A stretch of 6,355 nt of DNA, taken from assembly GCA_959604115.1 (NCBI GenBank), contig CAUHBW010000229.1, forward strand, positions 1 to 6,355, read 5' to 3'. Below are positions 1-4,596 of this stretch, in pieces. A program made the position numbers and the translations under genes. The notes under the pieces are model-generated. The model was not told the origin of the DNA. It worked only from the letters and a program-made list of their open reading frames with translations, and did not search any database. The DNA is from an uncultured Bilophila sp. GTDB taxonomy: Bacteria > Desulfobacterota > Desulfovibrionia > Desulfovibrionales > Desulfovibrionaceae. Positions within the stretch are counted from its first letter, which is position 1. Every line of letters starts with the position of its first letter.

Positions 1-52
1 AAGGTTCTCTCCCCCTTCCCCAATCTTCCTTTTCCCTTCCCTCCCTTCCCTT
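1..52 (-). repeat. polypurine 3'-end element, cut by window edge
   Basis: Read on the minus strand, the bases directly after the TAG stop of the SEL1-repeat gene are almost pure purine (blocks of GGGAAGGG, AAAAGG, GGGGAAGGGGG), ending in GAGAGAACCTT at the window edge. The same layout (purine tract running into CCTTTTGAAAAAGG) follows eno at 5901-5946, where it folds into a long hairpin. I infer that this is the 5' arm of an equivalent hairpin or terminator whose 3' arm lies outside the window. The composition is seen directly; the terminator role is inferred. Confidence 0.5.
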
Positions 53-1285
53 CTACATGCGTACCCATTTGCCGAACCAGTTCTTTTTGAACCGGGCGAG
101 ATTGCGGCAGGCGTCGGCATTGCCGAGCGCGGCGGCCTCCTGAAACAGGGGGATGCCTTCCTTGAGGTTTTCCGGCCCGGCCCGGCCGTCGGCATACAGC
201 TCGCCGAGTCCGTTGCAGAGCATGCCCGCCAGTTCGTCGAAAAAGATCGACTCGTTGCTCAGTTCCTTGTCGCTGCGGGCGTCCGCAAACCGGGTGAGCA
301 GGGCAAAGGCTTCGCCGTCGTCCTGCTGTACACCGAAGCCGCGCAGGAAGCACAGGCCGAGCAGACCGCAGGCCAGAGGCAGATCCGCCTCCGCCGCCTC
401 ACGGAGCCAGTAGGCCGCCCGTGCGGGGTCACGCGGCACGCCCTGACCCAAAAACGTCAGAATGCCCAATGCCTGCTGTGCGTCGGAAAAGCCGTACTCG
501 GCACCTTTACGGTAGGCTTCTGCGGCCTTGCGGAAATCCTTGGGCGTGCCGATGCCGCGTTCATACAGCACTCCCACGTCGCACCAGCTTCCGAGCTGTC
601 CGTGCCGCGCGGCCTTTTCGAACCAGCGCAGGGCCTCAGCGTCCCGTCCGTCCTCGTAACAGAGGCTTCCGCACCGCGCCTCCCAGTAGGGGCTACCCTT
701 TGCGGCGCACCGGCGCACGATGGTCCGCTGGCGTTCCCGGTTCCCGGCATGCAGGCTGTACAGGAGATCTCCCGCGTCGAGCACACCGGCGTCCAGCGCC
801 TTTTCCAGCCACGGAACGGCGGCCTTGTCCGCATCCGGTTCTGAGGCGGAGGCGCGGGAGGCTCCGGGTTCCGGGGCGTCTCCGTGGAAAAGCGCGTTGC
901 CGACGAGATATTGGCAGAAGGGATTTTCGGACGCCTTCGTCAGCACGGCGTCCCATGCCTGTCCGGGGGACAGCGGCATGTCCCGGCGCACGGAAGGCGT
1001 CAGCAGGCCGCAGCGCGCGGCGACGAGCACGGCGCAGGCGCTGCCCCGGCGGAGGCTCTCCTTGAGCAGCGAAGCCGCTTCCCTGAGGTCGGCGTTCTGT
1101 CCGGCGTAGTCCCGGATGTATGGTTCGCCCATGCGGGTGCAGGCGAGAAAGCACGGCGCGTCGGGATCGCCTTCGTCCGTGGCCTCGCGCAACAGGCGCA
1201 TGCCCTCGCGGATGCTCTCCTGATCGAAGCGCATCCATATCTGGCGGATGCCCGTTTCCGTCTTGTCCGAAAAAGCCTTTCCCAT
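53..1285 (-). CDS. SEL1/TPR-like repeat protein, cytosolic
   Basis: 410 residues. The C-terminal half carries tandem helix-turn-helix repeats of the SEL1 type, about 36 residues each: roughly 197-230 (ending WFEKAARHG), 231-266 (LYERGIGTPKDFRKAAEAY), 267-302 (FLGQGVPRDPARAAYWLREA), 303-338 (FLRGFGVQQDDGEAFALL) and a last one at about 352-395 (LYADGRAGPENLKEGIPLF). The N-terminal half (about 24-95 and 153-180) looks like degenerate repeats of the same fold. SEL1 repeats form protein-binding solenoids, so a scaffold or adaptor role is likely; the partner is unknown. There is no signal peptide or membrane segment. An Ala/Pro/Ser/Glu-rich stretch at 136-153 is probably a linker. The ATG is supported by GGAG eight bases upstream. 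It is the last gene of the three-gene minus-strand run, 32 bases after the membrane-protein gene. Confidence 0.9.
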   Translation of the reverse strand: MGKAFSDKTETGIRQIWMRFDQESIREGMRLLREATDEGDPDAPCFLACTRMGEPYIRDYAGQNADLREAASLLKESLRRGSACAVLVAARCGLLTPSVRRDMPLSPGQAWDAVLTKASENPFCQYLVGNALFHGDAPEPGASRASASEPDADKAAVPWLEKALDAGVLDAGDLLYSLHAGNRERQRTIVRRCAAKGSPYWEARCGSLCYEDGRDAEALRWFEKAARHGQLGSWCDVGVLYERGIGTPKDFRKAAEAYRKGAEYGFSDAQQALGILTFLGQGVPRDPARAAYWLREAAEADLPLACGLLGLCFLRGFGVQQDDGEAFALLTRFADARSDKELSNESIFFDELAGMLCNGLGELYADGRAGPENLKEGIPLFQEAAALGNADACRNLARFKKNWFGKWVRM

Positions 1286-1317
1286 GTCGCGTTCTCCAGC
1301 CGGACGGCGTTGCCGGT

Positions 1318-2712
1318 TCAGACGTTGCGCCTGCGCCGCATCGCTTTGGTGACGTCTTCCCAGCCGTCCACGTAGGGCGGCTGCGCGTGTTCATAGTAGG
1401 CGGAAAACCAGAACAGCACCTGATCGCGGCGCGGCGTTTTGATCCGGTAGTATTCGAAATCCCCGTCGGGAGCGGGGAACGCCGTTTCCACGATGTAGTC
1501 GCGGCCCTGTTTGCCGTTCAGGGACAGGTAGCCGAAGTCGCCGGGCATCAGGAGAAAGGAGCCGTAGACGCCCGCATCCACGCCGTCGAGGGCGGCCTCC
1601 ACGTCTTCGAACGTGTTGTCGTCGAAGCGTTCCTCGTCCACAAGCAGGCTTTGCCGTTCCGGGGGAAGATCCCGCTCCCATGCCGTTTCCTGCCAGCCGT
1701 TGGCGGACGGGGGAAGGCCGCGCCGGAAGCAGTCCAGAAACAGGGTTCGGGCCTCGGCGCGTTCCATGCTCCGCTCGGAGCGCCGGTAGTCGTCCCCGCG
1801 CCGCAGAAAGAGCATGAACCGGAAGCGGCCCTTTCCGTCCGGTTCGCAGGCGATGGAGAAACATTCCTCGCCTGTGGGCAGGAACAGCGGGGAGAGCGGG
1901 ACGAGGTCCGCCGCGCCGTCGGGATGGGCGGCGAATTCCGCTTCGATGCCCGCTTCCGTGGCGAGCGACGTGGGGATGCCGTCCGGCCCCGCATAGGCGA
2001 ACGCTACCGGTCCGGGGGCGGCCTGCGCGGCCTGTCGGGCCCGGACCCGGCGGTTGATCTCCCGCCTGTCCGCGCCGTCCATTGCGAAGAAGAACTCCAG
2101 ATCGTCTTCGCCGCCGATAAAGGCGTCGGGTACCCGCTCGAGCAGGTGCGCACGGGCGTCCTCCAGCGTTTTCCGCGAGGGCAGGAAGGCTTCGAGAAGG
2201 TTGTTGTCCACGTCCGCCAGCCAGAGGGAATAGGTTCCGGATTCGCCTTCGCGTTCAGGAGGGATGGCGGCGGTGAAGATGCCCTGAATGCGCGAAATCC
2301 GCATGGCGTCCAGAAAGAGAACCCACTCCCGCCCTATGGACAGATCGCCGAACCGTTGTCCGTGGTCCCGGATGTCGGCGTCGATGTCCGCGAACAGGGC
2401 TGTGGTGTCCTTCGGGCTGGCGGGGCTTTGGGCGCGGACGGAGCCTCCGAGCCGACAATGGGCGGGAGAGAGGCCGAGGATGAGGAAGTAGAGCAAACCG
2501 GCGAGCCCGGCGACGCCGATCTTGCCGAGGATGTACGGGAGCAGGGGGAGGGTCGGAGAGACGGCGTTGCGGAACGCGGGCAGGCAGGCCGCCGCACCCA
2601 GAACCAAGGCTCCGGCGCACAGCGACAGTTTCGGGCGCAGCTCCCGGACGCCGCCCGCCCGGGCCCTGCGCGTTGCGGATGTTTCCCGTTCGTCACACAT
2701 GGTTGTAGGCAT
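1318..2712 (-). CDS. unrecognised two-helix membrane protein with large cytosolic domain
   Basis: 464 residues from the first ATG; a second in-frame ATG at 2700 would give 460. Neither has a clear Shine-Dalgarno site, and the start lies 20 bases after the stop of the BMP gene, so translation may be coupled to it. A basic N-terminus (RRARAGGVRELRPK) precedes two hydrophobic segments at about 30-47 and 55-81. With Arg on both flanks, this predicts a helical hairpin with both ends in the cytosol. The remaining 380 residues are soluble-like. One part (about 119-200: FGDLSIGREWVLFLDAMRIS, then alternating hydrophobic strands and a helix ending LLERVP) resembles in pattern a small beta-barrel such as a PH-like fold; that is only a guess. 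The C-terminus is aromatic-rich (430-452) and ends in basic residues. I do not recognise a named family. Codon bias and operon position support it as a real gene. Confidence 0.82.
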   Translation of the reverse strand: MPTTMCDERETSATRRARAGGVRELRPKLSLCAGALVLGAAACLPAFRNAVSPTLPLLPYILGKIGVAGLAGLLYFLILGLSPAHCRLGGSVRAQSPASPKDTTALFADIDADIRDHGQRFGDLSIGREWVLFLDAMRISRIQGIFTAAIPPEREGESGTYSLWLADVDNNLLEAFLPSRKTLEDARAHLLERVPDAFIGGEDDLEFFFAMDGADRREINRRVRARQAAQAAPGPVAFAYAGPDGIPTSLATEAGIEAEFAAHPDGAADLVPLSPLFLPTGEECFSIACEPDGKGRFRFMLFLRRGDDYRRSERSMERAEARTLFLDCFRRGLPPSANGWQETAWERDLPPERQSLLVDEERFDDNTFEDVEAALDGVDAGVYGSFLLMPGDFGYLSLNGKQGRDYIVETAFPAPDGDFEYYRIKTPRRDQVLFWFSAYYEHAQPPYVDGWEDVTKAMRRRRNV

Positions 2713-2732
2713 ACGGCAGTCGCGCTGAGGCG

Positions 2733-3866
2733 TCAATTGGACGCGGGAGCGGGAGGCGTCGTTCCACCTTGGCTGCCGGCGTCCGACGTCGCGGACACGG
2801 GCGGGAGCGGTTCGAGTCCCTGTACGCGCCAGTTCATGGACCGGAGTTCGGCGTCCGTGATCGTCCGCCGCTCCGCGATGCGGACGTTTCCGGCGGTGTC
2901 GCGCACGGGGCCCCGGAAGGGAGACCGGCCGTTGCGGATGGCCTTTTCCTCGTTCCGCACGCGGGACTGAAGATCGTCGGGGACGGACGGCCCGAAGGCC
3001 GAAAGCCGCACGACGCCTTCCTTGATGCCGTAGGAAACGTTCCGGGGACGCCACAGGCCGAAGCGGACCTGCGCGAGCAGATCCCCGAAGGCGTTGCCCC
3101 AGTCCCATTCGGGCGCGGCGAGGAACAGCGGATCCTCGACCCGCTGCGCCGTGCCGATGAAGCGCACCGAATGTTCGCGCAGCAGCTTGAGGAGGGAGGG
3201 CCGGGTCCGTTCCATGTCGACGATGTCCACGCCCGCCGCGATCAGGGTTTTGACGTCGTCGTCCGGGGTCTTGCCCGGAGCGTACAGCACCCGGATGGCC
3301 GGATTGGCGGCCTGCGCTCCGAGGGTGAAGGCGTTGGCGTTGCGGATGCGCGAGGCGTCGGACTGGTAGGGATCGTTGGCCAGATAGCCGACGGCCCCGT
3401 CCGACAGCGAACCCGCCAGAAGGCCCGCGAGATAGTGCGCTTCGTAGGTGCGGACCTGATAGCCGCTCAGGGAGCCTTCCGCCTCCTCGTCCGTGCAGGC
3501 GAGAAAGACCGTGTCGGGATGGCGTTCCGCCTCGTCGCGGACAAGGGGATAGAGCAGGGGGCTGGTGGTGATCAGCACTTCGGGCTTCATGGCGGCGAGT
3601 TCGCGGAGTTCCGCCGGGTCGTCGGGGGGGACGGCGGAGACGATGGTGGGGATGCGCCGGGATTCGAGCATGTCCTTGGCGTGGTCGAGGCTGCGGATCC
3701 AGCCCATGAGTTCGGTATTCCGTTCGTCGTCCGGCGGCAGGAACAGGTGGACGAGGGCCACGGCGGGGCGCGGTTTCGCCGCCGCCGGAAGGGACGCCAG
3801 CAGGCAGGCGAGCAGGATCGCCAACACGGAGAAGCTCCGCGCTCCGGCGAACGAACGTTTCCTCAT
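2733..3866 (-). CDS. BMP/PnrA-family substrate-binding protein, exported
   Basis: 377 residues. The first 30 are a signal peptide: basic MRKR, hydrophobic core 12-26, likely signal peptidase I cleavage after AAA (30). Cys21 sits inside the hydrophobic core, so it is a poor lipobox. The mature part shows the order typical of BMP/PnrA (PF02608) periplasmic binding proteins: a first strand at 34-43; the hallmark GYQVRTYEAHYLAGLLAG at 135-152; GYLAND 160-165; ANPAIRVLYAPGKTPDDDVK 187-206; AAGVDIV 211-217; EWDWGNAF 253-260; and a C-terminal FRGPVRDTAGNVRI (317-330) plus DAELRSMNWRVQGL (338-351). Family members bind nucleosides or related ligands for ABC importers; the ligand here is unknown, and no ATPase or permease gene is in the window. 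A Pro/Ser/Thr-rich tail (353-377) follows the fold. The start is fixed by AGGAGG seven bases upstream. First gene of the operon. Confidence 0.92.
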   Translation of the reverse strand: MRKRSFAGARSFSVLAILLACLLASLPAAAKPRPAVALVHLFLPPDDERNTELMGWIRSLDHAKDMLESRRIPTIVSAVPPDDPAELRELAAMKPEVLITTSPLLYPLVRDEAERHPDTVFLACTDEEAEGSLSGYQVRTYEAHYLAGLLAGSLSDGAVGYLANDPYQSDASRIRNANAFTLGAQAANPAIRVLYAPGKTPDDDVKTLIAAGVDIVDMERTRPSLLKLLREHSVRFIGTAQRVEDPLFLAAPEWDWGNAFGDLLAQVRFGLWRPRNVSYGIKEGVVRLSAFGPSVPDDLQSRVRNEEKAIRNGRSPFRGPVRDTAGNVRIAERRTITDAELRSMNWRVQGLEPLPPVSATSDAGSQGGTTPPAPASN

Positions 3867-3873
3867 GTCGGTT

Positions 3874-3879
3874 CCTCCT
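3874..3879 (-). promoter_or_regulatory. ribosome-binding site of the BMP-family gene
   Basis: A perfect AGGAGG lies on the minus strand, with seven bases to the ATG at 3866. It is the strongest such site in the window and settles the start of the operon's first gene. Confidence 0.88.
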
Positions 3880-3916
3880 GCGAAGGCGGGTCATTGCGGC
3901 CGGGAATTTTCGGAGG

Positions 3917-3945
3917 ACGGTATCCGATTTGGCGGATCGGTTCAA
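3917..3945 (-). promoter_or_regulatory. putative sigma-70 promoter of the BMP operon
   Basis: Minus-strand TTGAAC (3945-3940), a 17-base spacer and TACCGT (3922-3917), about 50 bases before the ATG. The -35 is fair and the -10 weak. The spacer contains an inverted repeat, CCGAT-N7-ATCGG, which could be an operator. The site lies directly downstream of the terminator at 3957-3990, as expected for an insulated operon promoter. Confidence 0.4.
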
Positions 3946-3951
3946 GGCGCG

Positions 3952-3990
3952 AAAAGCCCTCCCGCGCCCTTTGGGGAGAGCGCGGGAGGG
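3952..3990 (-). terminator. intrinsic terminator for minus-strand RNA
   Basis: A perfect 11-bp stem (CCCTCCCGCGC at 3957-3967 with GCGCGGGAGGG at 3980-3990) and a 12-base loop. On the minus strand it is followed by CTTTTC, giving four U residues (3955-3952). The plus side is A-rich, not T-rich, so it should act on minus-strand transcripts. It would end the RNA that starts at the promoter at 4367-4395, or act as a leader attenuator of the BMP operon. Confidence 0.65.
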
Positions 3991-4021
3991 AAAGCCTACT
4001 GAAGCGACGCCTTTCGGAGCA

Positions 4022-4060
4022 CCGGATTCCGTCGGCGGGCCGCACAAGAAGACGGTCCGG
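4022..4060 (-). promoter_or_regulatory. hairpin with two-base bulge in the structured leader
   Basis: CCGGA (4022-4026) pairs with TCCGG (4056-4060), and CCGTC (4029-4033) with GACGG (4051-4055). This gives ten base pairs with a TT bulge and a 17-base loop. No U tract follows it on either strand, so it is not a terminator. It lies inside the predicted minus-strand RNA. Confidence 0.45.
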
Positions 4061-4072
4061 CGTGATCCGTTC

Positions 4073-4090
4073 GGGCATGTTGGGGCATGT
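4073..4090. repeat. tandem 8-bp direct repeat, 10-bp period
   Basis: GGGCATGT occurs at 4073-4080 and again at 4083-4090, one helical turn apart. The second copy is also part of the palindrome-like GGGCATGTCC. It could be a regulator half-site pair, but chance is not excluded. Confidence 0.3.
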
Positions 4091-4117
4091 CCGGCAACGG
4101 CGCACGACGGAACAAAG

Positions 4118-4140
4118 CGGTTTTCGGGGGAGGAAAACCG
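4118..4140 (-). promoter_or_regulatory. hairpin, possible weak terminator in the riboswitch leader
   Basis: A perfect 8-bp stem, CGGTTTTC (4118-4125) with GAAAACCG (4133-4140), and a 7-base loop. On the minus strand the next bases are CTTTGTTCC, which are moderately U-rich. The stem has only four GC pairs. It could be a weak terminator or simply a structural element of the leader RNA. Confidence 0.4.
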
Positions 4141-4184
4141 TTGCGCTGTGGCCACCACGGGAAGAAACGTTCCGGAGGAAAGGA

Positions 4185-4235
4185 TCATACAACCGTCACA
4201 GCGTCCGTTTCTTCAGGGGCTGCTCTGTTGTATGA
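4185..4235 (-). promoter_or_regulatory. 9-bp hairpin overlapping the ghost aptamer, candidate expression platform
   Basis: TCATACAAC occurs on the plus strand at 4185-4193, and its exact complement GTTGTATGA at 4227-4235. An inner CAGC/GCTG pair and a purine-rich loop lie between them. On the minus strand it directly follows the aptamer, and its 5' arm (4235-4227) uses bases of the ghost-aptamer helix. The two folds are therefore mutually exclusive, as expected of a switch. No long U tract follows, so a direct terminator function is doubtful. Confidence 0.5.
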
Positions 4236-4351
4236 CCCGAGGGGTATAGTTCAGAGGTGCGTCCAGTCGCAATCCTGCTGCCTGAGAGTTTTGGCTTGCG
4301 CCTTGCCCCTTCGGCGACCTTTTCGTTGAGGAAAGGTTCTCTCTTGCAACC
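4223..4351 (-). promoter_or_regulatory. glycine riboswitch, singlet aptamer plus ghost aptamer
   Basis: Read on the minus strand, the glycine aptamer core is clear. The P1 arm is GGUUGC (4351-4346), then GAGAG of P2, the P3 arms ACCUUU and AAAGGU, the signature GCCGAAGGGGCAA (4315-4303), a small GGC-GCAA-GCC hairpin, then CUCUCAGGCA (P2 3' strand, 4288-4279) and the closing GCGACU (4270-4265), which pairs with GGUUGC. The linker GGACGCACCUCUG (4264-4252) matches the start of a second aptamer in tandem glycine riboswitches, but only a stub follows: CUCUG (4256-4252) pairs with CAGAG (4227-4223) around an ACCC/GGGU hairpin. That is the 'ghost aptamer' of singlet forms. Such riboswitches usually control glycine cleavage or glycine transport genes; no such gene lies downstream here. 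Confidence 0.9.
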
Positions 4352-4366
4352 TTCAATCGCTTGTTC

Positions 4367-4395
4367 ATTATGGGGCATTGTCGGCGGGAGGTCAA
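4367..4395 (-). promoter_or_regulatory. sigma-70 promoter of the glycine-riboswitch RNA
   Basis: Minus-strand TTGACC (4395-4390), a spacer of exactly 17 bases, and CATAAT (4372-4367). Both hexamers match the consensus at five of six positions. The expected start near 4360 lies just before the P1 arm of the glycine aptamer. This is the best promoter in the window. Confidence 0.75.
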
Positions 4396-4400
4396 GTCCC

Positions 4401-4438
4401 CGTCGATCCGTCCGCCTTCCGGGGACGCGGGTTCGACG
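4401..4438. repeat. inverted repeat upstream of the riboswitch promoter
   Basis: CGTCGA (4401-4406) and TCGACG (4433-4438) are perfect arms, with a partly pairing GC-rich interior (CCGTCC against GGACGCGG). The left arm starts six bases from the -35 hexamer of the riboswitch promoter. There is no U tract on the exit side of either strand. It could be an operator or cruciform; function unknown. Confidence 0.35.
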
Positions 4439-4455
4439 AAAAAGGGCCGTGATGA

Positions 4456-4468
4456 CGGCACGGTGCCG
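4456..4468. promoter_or_regulatory. 13-bp palindrome, possible operator upstream of eno
   Basis: CGGCAC-G-GTGCCG is a perfect palindrome about a single central base. It lies about 20 bases upstream of the proposed eno -35 hexamer, between the two divergent promoters. The position suits a regulator site, but no known binding motif is recognised. Confidence 0.3.
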
Positions 4469-4488
4469 GGAGGCTGTGCGGCGGCTCA

Positions 4489-4517
4489 TTGCAGGGTTAC
4501 GCGATTGATGGTATGTG
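4489..4517 (+). promoter_or_regulatory. putative promoter of eno
   Basis: TTGCAG (4489-4494), 17 bases, then TATGTG (4512-4517) preceded by TG one base upstream, an extended -10. The hexamers are weak (three of six each), but spacing and extended -10 fit. Transcription would start near 4524, making a leader of about 73 bases that is almost entirely the pseudoknot-forming region. Confidence 0.38.
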
Positions 4518-4531
4518 AAAAAAGATGTTCC

Positions 4532-4583
4532 GTGACCGGGAGGCTTGCCCCTGTCCCCAAGGTCACACACTGTTCAGGGGCAA
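4532..4583 (+). promoter_or_regulatory. eno leader with H-type pseudoknot potential
   Basis: Two perfect helices interleave. GTGACC (4532-4537) pairs with GGTCAC (4561-4566), and TTGCCCCTG (4545-4553) with CAGGGGCAA (4575-4583). The order A-B-A'-B' with 7-, 7- and 8-base connectors is the H-type pseudoknot layout; otherwise the two stems are mutually exclusive. The last arm ends three bases before the GGAG ribosome-binding site (4587-4590), so the fold could control ribosome access to eno. I do not match it to a named riboswitch. The pairing is seen; the regulatory role is inferred. Confidence 0.5.
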
Positions 4584-4596
4584 AACGGAGAACAGC

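Larger units (their letters stand above)
3952..4360 (-). ncRNA. candidate riboswitch-headed structured RNA, about 400 nt
   Basis: This is a composite inference. A good promoter (4367-4395) should start an RNA near 4360 that passes through a glycine aptamer, its ghost aptamer and hairpins at 4185-4235, 4118-4140 and 4022-4060, and then meets an intrinsic terminator at 3957-3990. No frame in between looks like a protein: the possible frames are Arg/Pro-rich and have no ribosome-binding site. It could be a free-standing RNA, the remnant leader of a lost glycine gene, or an unusually long leader that sometimes reads through into the BMP operon. Confidence 0.35.

Noticed and set aside
1120..2970. 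616-codon plus-strand frame opposite the SEL1, membrane and BMP genes
   Set aside because: It spans three real minus-strand genes and both their gaps, is Arg/Gly/Ala-rich and has no recognisable domain; it is explained by third-position GC bias.
3799..3810. Lipoprotein signal (LLAC, Cys21) in the BMP-family protein
   Set aside because: The cysteine is followed by more hydrophobic residues (LLASLPAAA) and the -2 residue is Leu. A signal peptidase I site after residue 30 fits better, although lipoproteins are common in this family.
3996..4088. 30-codon minus-strand frame ending just before the terminator at 3990
   Set aside because: The position fits a small peptide gene, but there is no Shine-Dalgarno site and the composition is non-specific. 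The chance of such a short frame is high.
2713..4188. N-terminal extension of the membrane protein upstream to 4188
   Set aside because: The frame happens to stay open through the BMP gene and the leader. Protein-like sequence with membrane segments begins only near the ATG at 2712.
3863..4192. 109-codon minus-strand frame whose stop overlaps the BMP start as ATGA
   Set aside because: The overlap is suggestive of coupling, but it starts at TTG with no ribosome-binding site, is very Arg/Pro/Ser-rich and crosses a strong terminator hairpin and a promoter.
2769..4235. 488-codon plus-strand frame opposite the BMP gene and the leader
   Set aside because: Antisense shadow. It crosses the promoter, the terminator and two leader hairpins, and has no family features.
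4525..4596. In-frame upstream extension of enolase
   Set aside because: The added residues do not resemble enolase N-termini and are encoded by the pseudoknot region. The ATG at 4597 has a proper GGAG site and starts the conserved sequence.
4524..4596. Fluoride riboswitch upstream of eno
   Set aside because: It was considered because enolase is a known target of that class, but the conserved fluoride-aptamer core and its pseudoknot spacing are not present.
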